In this document: positions 33,833-43,081 of the stretch, one piece after another
Numbering within the stretch: position 1 is the first letter of the stretch
Layout: the number at the start of each line of letters is the position of its first letter
Assembly: GCA_038120765.1 (NCBI GenBank)
Contig: JAYOMI010000003.1
Coordinates: 1-64,000 of the forward strand
Origin: CAXBCP01 sp038120765
Lineage (GTDB): Bacteria > Pseudomonadota > Alphaproteobacteria > MPNO01 > UBA830
Length of the DNA: 64,000 nt
Direction of reading: 5' to 3'
Program-made: the position numbers and the translations under genes
The notes under the pieces: generated by a model
Databases searched by the model: none
What the model saw: the letters and a program-made list of their open reading frames with translations, nothing else
Told to the model about the DNA's origin: nothing

Positions 33833-34699
33833 ATGAGCTTCAAAACGATATTGGTTCCGGTGAGTTCGCCCGAGGCGAGCGCCTCCACTCTGACGATGGC
33901 CCTGCAGGTTGCGAGGCGCTGGGGTTCCCATCTGGAAGTCATGCATGTCCGCGCCGATCCCCGGGGTCTGGTGCCCTATACCGGCGAAGGCATGGACGGC
34001 TCCATGATCGAGGAGATCATGGACGTCACCGAGCGCGAAGGGGGCGAACGTGCGATCCAGACCAAGGCGATGTTCGATGCGTTCTGCACGGAACACAGTC
34101 TGACTGTCTCGGACAAGCCGCTCGCCGATGCGGGCGTAACCGTTTCCTGGCGCGAGGAGACAGGACGCGAGGATGAGGTAGTCGCGCTGCGCGGACGGCT
34201 GTACGACCTGATCGTGGTCGGTCGTCCCGTCGCGGATGCGCCTTTGCCGTCGCCGATCACGCTTGAAGCCGCGCTGCACGATACCGGCCGGCCAATCCTG
34301 GTTGCGCCGCCCGTTGCGACCGCTTCCTGCGGCAGGCATATCGCCATCGCCTGGGAAGCAAGCCCCGAGGCGGCGCGGACGATAGCCGTCTCGATCCAGG
34401 CGCTGGTTGAAGCCGAGGAGGTCACGGTGCTCGACCCGAAACTGCCTAATCCCCTGCCGCTGGCCTCGGCGGATCTGGTGGACCGCCTGCGCTGGCATGG
34501 GGTAGACGCGAAAATCCATGCATTCGATGTTTCGCCGACCGAAGTCGGTGCGGCCTTTCTGAAACACGCCGCGACCGTCGGCGCGGACATGCTGGTCAAG
34601 GGCGCCTATTCCCAGAGCAGGCTGCGCCAGATGGTGCTGGGCGGCCGTACGCGCCATATTCTGAACAATGCAACGATCCCGACGCTTCTCGCCAAATAG
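33833..34699 (+). CDS. Universal stress protein, two-domain UspA type
   Basis: In this 288-residue protein the first Usp domain begins MSFKTILVPVSSPEASASTL and ends near RPILVAPP. The second (IAIAWEASPEAARTI to PTLLAK) carries GGRTRHILNNATIPTLL, the usual phosphate-loop-like end. LIVVGRP and LVKGAYSQSRLRQ are typical. Tandem Usp proteins respond to stress by unknown means. The ATG at 33833 has AGGGAGA upstream. The SDR gene is 33 bp downstream on the same strand. Confidence 0.9.
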   Translation: MSFKTILVPVSSPEASASTLTMALQVARRWGSHLEVMHVRADPRGLVPYTGEGMDGSMIEEIMDVTEREGGERAIQTKAMFDAFCTEHSLTVSDKPLADAGVTVSWREETGREDEVVALRGRLYDLIVVGRPVADAPLPSPITLEAALHDTGRPILVAPPVATASCGRHIAIAWEASPEAARTIAVSIQALVEAEEVTVLDPKLPNPLPLASADLVDRLRWHGVDAKIHAFDVSPTEVGAAFLKHAATVGADMLVKGAYSQSRLRQMVLGGRTRHILNNATIPTLLAK

Positions 34700-34732
34700 G
34701 CGGACCCGGACAGCAGAAGGAAGCCCGCAACC

Positions 34733-35473
34733 GTGACAGACCAGACCAGGACCCTCATTCTGACAGGTGCCAGCCGCGGTATCGGTCATGCCACCGTGCG
34801 GCGTTTCAGCGATGCGGGCTGGCGGATTATCACGTGTTCCCGCGAAGACGTACCGGCCGCCTGCCAGTACGACCCCAACTGGGCGCATCATATTCCGGCG
34901 GATCTGAGCGATGGGGACGATCTCGACGCCTTCGTCAAGGAAGCGAACGAATATATCGGCAAAGGCGGGCTGTCGGCGCTGGTCAACAATGCCGCCGTGT
35001 CGCCGAAGACGACCTACAAGGAGCGCCTTGGCGCGCTCAACGGCGATCAGGATGCGTGGCAGGAAGTCTTCAACCTGAACCTTTTCGCCCCGCTGGCGCT
35101 CTGCCGGGGGTTTGCGGCCGCCCTTCACCGGGGCAAGGGATCGGTGGTGAACATCACCTCCATTGCCGGGCATTCGATCCATCCGTTCGCGGGGTCGGCT
35201 TACTCGGTGTCCAAGGCGGCGCTGTCTGCCCTTACCAAGGAACTGGCGGTCGAATTCGCCGAGCTGGACGTCCGCGTGAACGCGGTCGCGCCGGGTGAAA
35301 TCGAGACCGAAATGGTCGGCCCCGAATACGAGGCCCTGATCCCCCGTATCCCGCTGAACCGGATGGGCACCGCGGCCGAGGTCGCCGGCGTGGTCTATCA
35401 GTTGTGTTCGGACGATTTCGCCTATGTGACGGGGACGGAACTGTTCATCACCGGCGGCCAGCATCTGCTCTAG
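34733..35473 (+). CDS. Short-chain dehydrogenase/reductase
   Basis: This 246-residue Rossmann-fold oxidoreductase has TGASRGIGHATV as the cofactor loop, NNAAVSPK as the NNAG-type motif, and AYSVSKAALSAL with the catalytic Tyr-x3-Lys. VNAVAPGEIETEM follows. It starts with GTG at 34733, with AGAAGGAA 14 to 20 bases upstream. Substrate unknown. Gene order suggests co-transcription with the Usp gene. Confidence 0.92.
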   Translation: MTDQTRTLILTGASRGIGHATVRRFSDAGWRIITCSREDVPAACQYDPNWAHHIPADLSDGDDLDAFVKEANEYIGKGGLSALVNNAAVSPKTTYKERLGALNGDQDAWQEVFNLNLFAPLALCRGFAAALHRGKGSVVNITSIAGHSIHPFAGSAYSVSKAALSALTKELAVEFAELDVRVNAVAPGEIETEMVGPEYEALIPRIPLNRMGTAAEVAGVVYQLCSDDFAYVTGTELFITGGQHLL

Positions 35474-35494
35474 AGGCCGGCACGCTCCCGCGCC

Positions 35495-36370
35495 CTAGTC
35501 TTCCGGCAGCGGAATAAATTCTTCCTCGTCGCCGGGGACGATCTCGAACCCGCCGGATTTCCAGCGTTCCTTGGCGGTTTCCATGCGGTCCTTGTCGCTG
35601 GAGACGAAATTCCACCAGACAGTGCGGTTGCCCTCGAGCGGCGCTCCGCCGAGCTGCATGAAACGGGTCTCTTCCGTCGCCGAGATGTCCGGTGTTGCGC
35701 CGGCGCTGAACACGACCATCTTGCCGCCGTCATATGTTTCGCCGTCGATGACTAGCGCGCCGCTGACCACATAGATCGCGCGCTCTTCATGGTGGTCGGG
35801 CAGGTCTATAGTGGATCCGGCCGGGGCCTCGCCATGAAGATAGAAAATGGGTGAGAACACGCGCACCGGCGCTTCATGGCCGAAGGCATCGCCGGCGATC
35901 AGGCGATACCCAACGCCGTTGCGTTTGAACTGCGGCAGGTCGTCCGCCGCGTGATGGGCGAAGCTCGGGTCGGTTTCCTCATCCGCGACGGGCAGGCCGA
36001 TCCACGCCTGGATGCCCTCCATCGGCATGTCGCGGGCAATATCCTCCGGCGCTGTGCGCTCTGAATGCACGATTCCGCGTCCCGCCACCATCCAGTTGAC
36101 GGCGCCGGGATTGATCGACACTTCCGTCCCCAGGCTGTCGCGGTGGAGGATCGACCCGTCGAACAGGTAGGTGACGGTCGCAAGCCCGATATGGGGATGG
36201 GGCCGGACGTTTACGCCCTTGCCGGGACCGAAGACAACGGGACCCATATGATCGAAGAACACGAAAGGACCGACCGACCGCCGTTTCGCACTGGGCAAGA
36301 CACGGCGCACCTCGAATTCGCCGAGATCGCGCGCGCGAGGCTCGATGATAAGATCGACGGAAGCCGCCAT
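35495..36370 (-). CDS. Pirin-family protein
   Basis: The 291-residue bicupin has VFFDHMGPVVFGPGKG and HPHIGLATVTYLFDGSILHRDSLG, with the metal-binding His residues of the first cupin and the later Glu in HSERT. Bacterial pirins include quercetinases and redox regulators. The ATG at 36370 is followed directly by the conserved core. It lies 13 bp downstream of a PadR-like regulator, which may control it. Confidence 0.92.
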   Translation of the reverse strand: MAASVDLIIEPRARDLGEFEVRRVLPSAKRRSVGPFVFFDHMGPVVFGPGKGVNVRPHPHIGLATVTYLFDGSILHRDSLGTEVSINPGAVNWMVAGRGIVHSERTAPEDIARDMPMEGIQAWIGLPVADEETDPSFAHHAADDLPQFKRNGVGYRLIAGDAFGHEAPVRVFSPIFYLHGEAPAGSTIDLPDHHEERAIYVVSGALVIDGETYDGGKMVVFSAGATPDISATEETRFMQLGGAPLEGNRTVWWNFVSSDKDRMETAKERWKSGGFEIVPGDEEEFIPLPED

Positions 36371-36383
36371 GGAAAGCCTGCGG

Positions 36384-36911
36384 TCAGACCCGGTCGTGGA
36401 ACGCGTGCAGCCACGCAAGCCGGGTTTCCGCCAGGGAGATATCGTGTTTCAGCCAGTCCTGAAAATAGGCATCGTTTGCGTCGGTATCGACAAGGTCGCT
36501 CAGCCGGGCGAGTTCGAGCTCGCTCGCATCGATCATGAGATCGACCTGATCGCGGCGTTCCTCCGGTTCCAGTATGGAAAGGAAGCGCATTTTCAGCGCG
36601 ATAACCAGTTTGGACACATCGGTCAGCGGCGGCCGGACGGTCGCTTTGAGAAGGTCGTGAAGTTCGGTCCGTCCGTCATCGGTGAGGGTTAGCGGCGGGT
36701 CTTTCTCCGCGCCCACCGGTTCAACGAGACCTTCATAGCGCAGCATCTCGATCGACGGGCCGGTCAGCTCAAGCGACGGGCCGGCAATGCGACCGACGAA
36801 CTGACGCACGGCATTTGCAAGATCGCCATAGGGCAGGGGCCCTTCGGACAGGATGCCGAGTGCGGCAAGCCTGATTGTCTCTTTCGGCAACAGTGAATTA
36901 TCGCTGAACAT
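36384..36911 (-). CDS. PadR-like winged-helix regulator
   Basis: The 175-residue protein has a winged-helix N-terminus (KETIRLAALGILSEGPLPYGDLA, with LRYEGLVEPV and a wing of LTLTDDGRTEL) and a helical C-terminal half ending YFQDWLKHDISLAETRLAWL, which resembles the PadR/VirA-type dimerisation domain. It differs enough from classical PadR that the family is given as likely, not certain. It precedes the pirin gene by 13 bp and is followed upstream by a 214-bp spacer that should hold its promoter. Confidence 0.7.
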   Translation of the reverse strand: MFSDNSLLPKETIRLAALGILSEGPLPYGDLANAVRQFVGRIAGPSLELTGPSIEMLRYEGLVEPVGAEKDPPLTLTDDGRTELHDLLKATVRPPLTDVSKLVIALKMRFLSILEPEERRDQVDLMIDASELELARLSDLVDTDANDAYFQDWLKHDISLAETRLAWLHAFHDRV

Positions 36912-37125
36912 TTCACATTACCCGTTTTCTGCCTGACCGCCTGTAAGATGGGGCGTCAGCGCCGCGTTTTCCAGTTCTTAACCATGTGAACGCGGTATTA
37001 TTGTATACGGATTTCGGCCCGCACATTTTATCCCGCGTTTAGTTTCGTCGCGCCGCAGCGCCGCTGTTCCCGGTTGTCCGCCGTTTTTTCCGGAATCGGG
37101 ATAAAAAAATACCTTATCACGGTTT

Positions 37126-38337
37126 CTAGGCGGCCGCCCTGATCGATAATCTGCCCCAGATTTCCTGAAGAGACGTTACCAGATGCGCCATGTCCGCGTC
37201 AGTATGTAATGGCGTCGGGGTCAGGCGCAGCCGTTCGGTCCCTTTGGGCACCGTGGGGTAATTGATCGGCTGAACATAGATGTTGTGGCGCTCCATCAGC
37301 TCGTCCGTCACCTGCTTGCAGAGAACGGGATCGCCGACCAGCACCGGGACGATATGCGATTCGGACGGCATCACCGGCAGGCTCGCCTCGTGCAGCATCG
37401 CTTTCAGGGTGGCGGCGCGTTCCTGGTGCTTTTCCCGTTCCGCGTTGCTGGATCTGAGGTGGCGGACGCTCGCCAGCGCCCCGGCGGCGACCGCGGGCGG
37501 CATGGACGTCGTGAAAATAAAGCCCGAGGCATAGGACCGGACGAAATCGATCAGTGCCGCCGAGCCCGCGATATAGCCGCCGACCACGCCGAACGCTTTC
37601 GCAAGGGTGCCCTGGATAACCGTGATCCGGTCCATAACGCCGTCGCGTTCGGCGACGCCCGCGCCATGCGGCCCGTACATGCCGACGGCATGCACTTCGT
37701 CGAGATAGGTCATCGCGTTGTACTTGTCGGCGAGATCGCAGATCGCGCCGATCGGGGAAATGTCGCCATCCATCGAATAGACCGATTCGAAGACGATCAC
37801 CTTGGGCCGGTCGATATCGATCGCCCGGAGCTTGTTTTCGAGGTCTTCGAGGTCGTTATGGGCGAAGACGACCTTGTCGGTCAGGCTGTGGCGGATGCCG
37901 GCAATCATCGATGCGTGGTTGTCTTCGTCGGAGATCAGCACGCAGTCCGGAATATGGGCGCCGATGGTGGACAGCGCCGCTTCGTTGGCGACATATCCGG
38001 ATGTAAACACAAGCGCCGCTTCGGTGCCGTGGAGACTGGCAAGCTCTTCCTCGAGCAGCACGTGATAGTGGGTGGTGCCGGAAATGTTCCTGGTGCCGCC
38101 GGCTCCGGCGCCGACCCTGTCGATCGCCTCTTTCATGGCTGCGCGGACAACCTGGTTCTGGCCCATGCCGAGATAATCGTTGGAACACCAGACCGTTACC
38201 TCGTCGATGCCGTCTTCCGTATGGCTGGCGGCCCGGGGAAACGCGCCGGCCTTGCGTTCCAGGTCGGCAAAGACGCGGTAGTTTCCTTCGGCGCGCAGGT
38301 CCGAAACACGCTCGGCGAAAAACTTTTCATAGTTCAT
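37126..38337 (-). CDS. hemA: 5-aminolevulinate synthase
   Basis: The 403-residue PLP enzyme condenses glycine and succinyl-CoA, the first haem step in alphaproteobacteria (Shemin pathway). It shows WCSNDYLGMGQNQVV, GAGAGGTRNISGTTHYH, DEVHAVGMYG and the PLP lysine in GTLAKAFGVVGGYIAG. The full length is normal and no regulatory N-terminal Cys-Pro motif is seen. Haem is needed by the cytochrome oxidase genes further on. A 174-bp spacer upstream probably holds its promoter. Confidence 0.97.
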   Translation of the reverse strand: MNYEKFFAERVSDLRAEGNYRVFADLERKAGAFPRAASHTEDGIDEVTVWCSNDYLGMGQNQVVRAAMKEAIDRVGAGAGGTRNISGTTHYHVLLEEELASLHGTEAALVFTSGYVANEAALSTIGAHIPDCVLISDEDNHASMIAGIRHSLTDKVVFAHNDLEDLENKLRAIDIDRPKVIVFESVYSMDGDISPIGAICDLADKYNAMTYLDEVHAVGMYGPHGAGVAERDGVMDRITVIQGTLAKAFGVVGGYIAGSAALIDFVRSYASGFIFTTSMPPAVAAGALASVRHLRSSNAEREKHQERAATLKAMLHEASLPVMPSESHIVPVLVGDPVLCKQVTDELMERHNIYVQPINYPTVPKGTERLRLTPTPLHTDADMAHLVTSLQEIWGRLSIRAAA

Positions 38338-38511
38338 CTGTCGATGCTCTCCACTATCGATAGCCGGCGCAGATATGGTTAACGAATTATGACCGGCGAT
38401 CTCTTAAACAATAGTAAAAGACGTACGGAATGGAAACACGCGACGGTTTATCTTAATCCCCCGGCGCCGCCAATTGCGCGGTTTTGCCGCGCTGTGACGG
38501 TGCATTGACCA

Positions 38512-39936
38512 TCAGTTTCCGGTGAGTCCGCCCTTCTGCAGCCAGTCCGCCGTTTCTTCCAGCGCGGCGGCGAACCGGTCGAACATGCGCCCGATTTCGG
38601 CCTCCGAGATGATCAGCGGCGGCGAAAACGCGATGCGGTCGCCAAGGGCGCGGACGATCAGTCCGTGTTCCTGCGCCCGGGCAACGAGATAGGGACCGGC
38701 TTTTCCGACCGGATCCAGCGGTGCGCGTGTCGCTTTATCGGCGACCATCTCGATCGCGCCGACAAGGCCGACACCCGTGGCTTCTCCCACGAGCGGATGA
38801 TCCGCGAAGGAATGCAGGCGCTTCAGGAACGGCGCGCTGGCCTGTTTGACCCGTGCCACCAGGTCCATCTCGTCGTATATTTTTAGGGTCTCGAGCGCGA
38901 CGGCGGCGGGCACCGGATGGCCCGAATAGGTAAACCCATGGCCGAACGTGCCGATCGTCTCGGTCTGCGGGGCGATGGCGTCGAACACGCGTTTGTTGAT
39001 CATGACCGCCGCGATCGGGATATAACCCGATGTCAGCGCCTTGGCGCAGGTCAGAATGTCCGGTTCCAGCGCGTAGGTCTGGCTGCCCCACATTTCGCCG
39101 GTGCGTCCGAAGCCGCAGATCACTTCGTCGGCGACGAAGAGGACGTCGTATTTTTTCAGCGCCGCCTGGATTTTTTCGAAATAGGTCGCCGGCGGGACAA
39201 TCACGCCGCCTGCGCCCATCACCGGTTCGGCGAAGAACGCCGCGACCGTATCGGGGCCCTCTTCCAGGATCATGCGTTCCAGGCTGTCGGCGCAGCGCGT
39301 GGCGAAGTCTTCCTCGGTCTCGCCGTCTTCGCCGTAGCGGTAGTAATGCGGCATGTCGGTATGCAGGAAGCCGTCCAGCGGCAGGTCGAACGCGGTATGG
39401 TTGGCGGGGACCCCGGTGATGCTCGCCGCGGCGACGGTCACCCCGTGATAGGCCTTGAAGCGGCTGATAATCTTTTTCTTTGCCGGGCGGCCGAGGGCGT
39501 TGTTCAGGTACCAGATCATCTTGACCGCGCTGTCGGCGGCCTCCGACCCCGAATTGCAGAAGAACACCTTTTCCATCGGGACCGGCGCCAGGGCGAGCAG
39601 GCGCTCGGCAAGTTCGATCTGCGGCGGATGACTTTTCTGATTGAAGCCGTGATAGAACGGCAGAATACGAATCTGGGCCGCCGCAGCATCCGCCAGCCGG
39701 TCCTCCCCGAAGCCGAGCGATGCGCACCACAGGCCCGACATGCCTTCGATATATTCCTTGCCGTCTTCGTCCCAGACGTTGACGCCCTTGCCGCGTGTGA
39801 TCACCAGGGATCCGTCCCGCGCATTGGCGACCGCGTTCGAATAGGGATGAAAAACCGATTCCGCATCGCGGCGGCTGAACGAATTCGTGCCGCGTGAATT
39901 CGTCTCCTGGGAGGGCGTGCCGTCGGGTGGGTTCAT
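38512..39936 (-). CDS. Class III aminotransferase (omega-aminotransferase-like)
   Basis: The 474-residue PLP enzyme moves an amino group from an omega-amino compound to pyruvate or an oxoacid. Visible are VFFCNSGSEAADSAVKMIWY, FKAYHGVTVAAASITG, ADEVICGFGRTGEMWG and the PLP lysine in CAKALTSGYIPIAAVMINKRV. The family includes beta-alanine:pyruvate and taurine:pyruvate aminotransferases. A taurine link would fit the sulfite dehydrogenase elsewhere in the window, but nothing here proves it. It starts 19 bp after moaA. Confidence 0.92.
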   Translation of the reverse strand: MNPPDGTPSQETNSRGTNSFSRRDAESVFHPYSNAVANARDGSLVITRGKGVNVWDEDGKEYIEGMSGLWCASLGFGEDRLADAAAAQIRILPFYHGFNQKSHPPQIELAERLLALAPVPMEKVFFCNSGSEAADSAVKMIWYLNNALGRPAKKKIISRFKAYHGVTVAAASITGVPANHTAFDLPLDGFLHTDMPHYYRYGEDGETEEDFATRCADSLERMILEEGPDTVAAFFAEPVMGAGGVIVPPATYFEKIQAALKKYDVLFVADEVICGFGRTGEMWGSQTYALEPDILTCAKALTSGYIPIAAVMINKRVFDAIAPQTETIGTFGHGFTYSGHPVPAAVALETLKIYDEMDLVARVKQASAPFLKRLHSFADHPLVGEATGVGLVGAIEMVADKATRAPLDPVGKAGPYLVARAQEHGLIVRALGDRIAFSPPLIISEAEIGRMFDRFAAALEETADWLQKGGLTGN

Positions 39937-39955
39937 GCGGGTTTTCCCGTCTGTG

Positions 39956-41062
39956 TCAGCCGCCCGTCACGCTCATATGGCGCGTTACGGACGGTGCCGC
40001 GCGGCGGCGGTCGATAATGAAGTCGTGACCCTTCGGCTTGCGGCCGATGGCTTCGTCGATCGCATTCATCAGAAGCGCATCGTCGTTTGCGCGCAGCGGC
40101 GCGCGCAGGTCCGCCGCATCTTCCTGACCGAGACACATGTAAAGCGTGCCGGTGCAGGTCAGGCGCACGCGGTTGCAGGATTCGCAGAAATTATGGGTCA
40201 TCGGCGTGATGAAGCCGATGCGGCCGCCGGTTTCGGCAACGCGGACATAGCGCGCAGGGCCGCCTGTGGTGTCGTCGATATCGTTCAGCGTCCACTGCTT
40301 TTTCAGCTCCGCGCGCACCATCGACAGCGGCCAGTACTGGTCCAGCCTTGCCTCGCCGCCGATTTCGCCGAGCGGCATGACCTCGATAAAGGTCAGGTCG
40401 AACCCCCGCGCACCGCACCAGGCGACCATGTCGTGAATTTCGTCGTCATTGACCCCTTTCAGGGCGACGGCGTTGATCTTGATCTTCAGCCCGGCGGCAT
40501 CGGCGGCGTCTATCCCGCCGAGTACCTTGTCGAGCTTGCCCCAGCGGGTGATCATGGCGAACTTGTCCGGATCGAGCGTGTCGATCGACACGTTGACGCG
40601 GCGCACGCCCGCGGCGTAAAGCCCGGTCGCATAGCGTTCCAGCTGGCTCGCATTTGTCGTCAGGGTGAGTTCTTCCAGCGCGCCCGTATCGAGATGCCGT
40701 CCGAGCCGGTCGAACAGCCACATGATATCGCGCCGGACCAGCGGCTCGCCGCCGGAAATCCGGAGCTTGCGGACACCGCGGGTGACGAAGGCGCTGCACA
40801 GCCGGTCGAGTTCCTCGAGGCTGAGCACGTCGGATTTCGGCAGGAAGGTCATGTTTTCCGACATGCAATAGACACAGCGGAAATCGCAACGGTCGGTCAC
40901 CGATACCCGCAGATAGCTTACATGCCGGTCATAGGGGTCGATCAGCAGGCTGTTGCCTGCGCTCGTTCCCTCGGAGGGGGCAATCCCCCTCGGTGCAAGT
41001 GTCGCGGTGTCCGTCGCCCTGTCGGTAGCCGTTTCGGTAGCCGTGTCCGTAGCCGTGGCCAT
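39956..41062 (-). CDS. moaA: GTP 3',8-cyclase, molybdenum cofactor synthesis
   Basis: The 368-residue radical-SAM enzyme, with MoaC, turns GTP into cyclic pyranopterin phosphate. The SAM cluster motif is DRCDFRCVYCM, the C-terminal cluster is CESCNRVRLTCTGTLYMC, and the chain ends in GG as MoaA requires. LRISGGEPLVRRDI is also typical. The first 21 residues are an unusual Thr-Ala-Asp repeat encoded by 12-bp tandem units. A ModE-box-like dyad lies 44-75 bp upstream. moaC and moaE are not in the window. Confidence 0.96.
   Translation of the reverse strand: MATATDTATETATDRATDTATLAPRGIAPSEGTSAGNSLLIDPYDRHVSYLRVSVTDRCDFRCVYCMSENMTFLPKSDVLSLEELDRLCSAFVTRGVRKLRISGGEPLVRRDIMWLFDRLGRHLDTGALEELTLTTNASQLERYATGLYAAGVRRVNVSIDTLDPDKFAMITRWGKLDKVLGGIDAADAAGLKIKINAVALKGVNDDEIHDMVAWCGARGFDLTFIEVMPLGEIGGEARLDQYWPLSMVRAELKKQWTLNDIDDTTGGPARYVRVAETGGRIGFITPMTHNFCESCNRVRLTCTGTLYMCLGQEDAADLRAPLRANDDALLMNAIDEAIGRKPKGHDFIIDRRRAAPSVTRHMSVTGG
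41007..41054. repeat. Four 12-bp tandem repeats in the 5' end of moaA
   Basis: On the plus strand the units are GTGTCCGTCGCC, CTGTCGGTAGCC, GTTTCGGTAGCC and GTGTCCGTAGCC, differing at two or three positions. They encode repeats of Ala-Thr-Asp/Glu-Thr at the MoaA N-terminus, ahead of the conserved fold. The repeat number may vary between strains. Confidence 0.75.
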
Positions 41063-41105
41063 TATGCGTCATCCCTGGACGGTCATTGCCGTCCGAACTG
41101 CGTTT

Positions 41106-41137
41106 AAAGCGTTATTCACCATCGAATATAACGCTTT
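41106..41137. promoter_or_regulatory. Candidate ModE/Mo-box operator upstream of moaA
   Basis: AAAGCGTTAT (41106-41115) and ATAACGCTTT (41128-41137) are perfect 10-bp arms around a 12-base spacer. The CGTTAT half-sites and 12-base spacing match the ModE operator of E. coli modABC as I recall it; on the minus strand the site also reads CGTTATATT. A ModE-type DNA-binding protein is encoded at 45255. The dyad ends 44 bp before the moaA ATG, a fitting place for control of transcription. Confidence 0.65.
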
Positions 41138-41189
41138 TCAGCGGAAAGGAAAGGTGCCGAAGTGAGCCGGAGCGGCGGAAAGCCGCTGC

Positions 41190-42959
41190 CTATTCTTTGT
41201 CGGTTTTGGGGGCGTCGGACGGTTTGAGAAGGCGCAATGTAAAGCGGGAACCCTGTCCGGGTTTGCTTTCCACGGTCACATCGCCGCCCATCATACGGGC
41301 AAGCTGGCGGGAGATCGTCAGGCCGAGGCCGGTGCCGTCGCGCGGGCTCGACATGATGCCGGCGCCTGCCTGATGGAAGCTTTCGAAAATGCGGTCCTGC
41401 TGATCGGCCGGGATGCCGACGCCCGTATCCCAGACGGTAATGTCGACGAAATCGTCCGCCGATGCGAGAACCGTGAGGCCGACACTGCCGCCCGTCTCGG
41501 TGAATTTGACCGCGTTGTTCAGCAGATTGACCAGAATCTGGCGGGTCCTGTCGGAGTCCGCCTCGATCATGATTCCCGCCGGGCAGGTCAGGGCTGAAAT
41601 ATCGAGCCCGGCATCTTCCGCGCGCACGGCGACATAGCTGCGCGCCTGCGCCAAGAGCTCGTCGAGTTCGACGGTCTTAGGATAAAGCTGCAGGCTTCGC
41701 GATTCCAGATGCACGGCATCGAGGATGTCGTTGATGATGTGCAACAGGTGATATGCCGCGCCCTTGATGTCCTGGAAATAACTCAGGTAGTGTTCGTCCA
41801 GCTCGCCGAACATCTTGCGTTCGGAGATTTCCGAAAAACCGATAATGGCGTTGAGCGGCGTGCGCAGTTCGTGGCTTATCTTGCCGAGAAATTCCGTTTT
41901 CGCCGTCACGGCGAGCCGGGCTTCATCCAGCGCGAAATCGAGTTGCACATTGCGTTCCCGCAATTCCTGCAAACTGGTTTCAAGTTCGCGCTGCGACCGC
42001 CGCGCGCTCTGGATCGCGTCGTGTTCGTTGGTGACGTCCGACCCGGTGCCGCCGTAGCCGATAAAATCGCCGGTGCCGTCCCGATAGATCGGCACGCCGC
42101 TGAGCGAAATGCGCCGCACCCGGTTATGATTATCGGCAATCAGGAAAATACGGCCGCGGAATGTCGATCGTGTTTCGAGCAGATCCGGTTTTCCGCGCAG
42201 ACCGTCGCTGGACTGTTCGAAGACGCCGAGCGAAAAAATATTCCGGCCGATCAGCGACCCGGGCGGTATTTCAAGCGTTTCGGATATGCGCGAGGACACA
42301 TAGGTCAGATTCAGATCCACATCCGTTTCCCATACCCAGTCCGATGCAGATCGGATGATGTCCTGGAAAAGCGCTTCGGTCTGCGCGGCGCCGATGACGG
42401 CCTCGGCCTCCAGCGTCACGTCGGTATAGATGCCGGCGTAACCGGTCTCAGCGCCATCCCCGGGCGTGCGGACATGGAAAGATCTGTAATGTTTGGTGTC
42501 GCCGCCGATCTGGACGGTCTGGCGGAGTTTGACTTCGCTGACGCCTTTTTCGAGATGGCGGAATATCCCGAGCAGCTCTTCCGGCGCGTGAATATTTCCC
42601 GCGTCATCGCGCTTCACGCCGAAAACGGTGGTGACGAATTCCTCGAATTCCGGGCTGAGCAGGGTAAACCGGCCGCTTGCGTCGGCAATATAGATCGGCG
42701 GCATGCGGTTGAGCAGGTCGGGTGGGAAGAGGACCTCTGCGGTCCCGGAGGTTCCGCGGTTCGTTGCCGCGACCAGAGCGGATTCGATCTGCACGACAGT
42801 TTCCGGTCCGTGGTCCAAGACTGTTTCCCGACGGTCTGTTTCCAACGCAAATGCATCCTCCTCGCCGCGGTATGATGGTGCGACGGTCAGATGCGATTCG
42901 CGTTTTCCCCGAGTTTCCCCACCCTGTGCGCCGTTTGACACGACGCATGAGCGGAACAT
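41190..42959 (-). CDS. PAS-domain sensor histidine kinase, probably soluble
   Basis: In this 589-residue protein two PAS-like domains (about residues 85-190 and 195-310, the second with SDWVWETDVDLNLTYVSSRI) precede a coiled segment. The HisKA box is SHELRTPLNAIIGFSE with phospho-His near residue 363, and the ATPase domain has LVNLLNNAVKF, VWDTGVGIP and GTGLGLTISRQLA. No membrane segments are seen, so it should sense a cytoplasmic signal. There is no receiver domain or adjacent response regulator. It lies upstream of moaA in the same direction but 127 bp away with a separate promoter. Confidence 0.9.
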   Translation of the reverse strand: MFRSCVVSNGAQGGETRGKRESHLTVAPSYRGEEDAFALETDRRETVLDHGPETVVQIESALVAATNRGTSGTAEVLFPPDLLNRMPPIYIADASGRFTLLSPEFEEFVTTVFGVKRDDAGNIHAPEELLGIFRHLEKGVSEVKLRQTVQIGGDTKHYRSFHVRTPGDGAETGYAGIYTDVTLEAEAVIGAAQTEALFQDIIRSASDWVWETDVDLNLTYVSSRISETLEIPPGSLIGRNIFSLGVFEQSSDGLRGKPDLLETRSTFRGRIFLIADNHNRVRRISLSGVPIYRDGTGDFIGYGGTGSDVTNEHDAIQSARRSQRELETSLQELRERNVQLDFALDEARLAVTAKTEFLGKISHELRTPLNAIIGFSEISERKMFGELDEHYLSYFQDIKGAAYHLLHIINDILDAVHLESRSLQLYPKTVELDELLAQARSYVAVRAEDAGLDISALTCPAGIMIEADSDRTRQILVNLLNNAVKFTETGGSVGLTVLASADDFVDITVWDTGVGIPADQQDRIFESFHQAGAGIMSSPRDGTGLGLTISRQLARMMGGDVTVESKPGQGSRFTLRLLKPSDAPKTDKE

Positions 42960-43081
42960 ACCCCCTTAGCCCGTATATAAAACCGGAAAAACGCTGATAA
43001 TTCAATATTGTTGTGGGAAAATCCGATCCCGGGTCGCGCGTTGCGTTGTGCGCAGGCATCAACCGATCCATACTTAGGCCC

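Noticed and set aside
41007..41054. The tandem repeat as a coding signal on the plus strand (Val/Ser/Ala frame)
   Set aside because: The plus-strand frame there is short and only reflects the repeat; the minus-strand moaA frame is continuous with a conserved protein.
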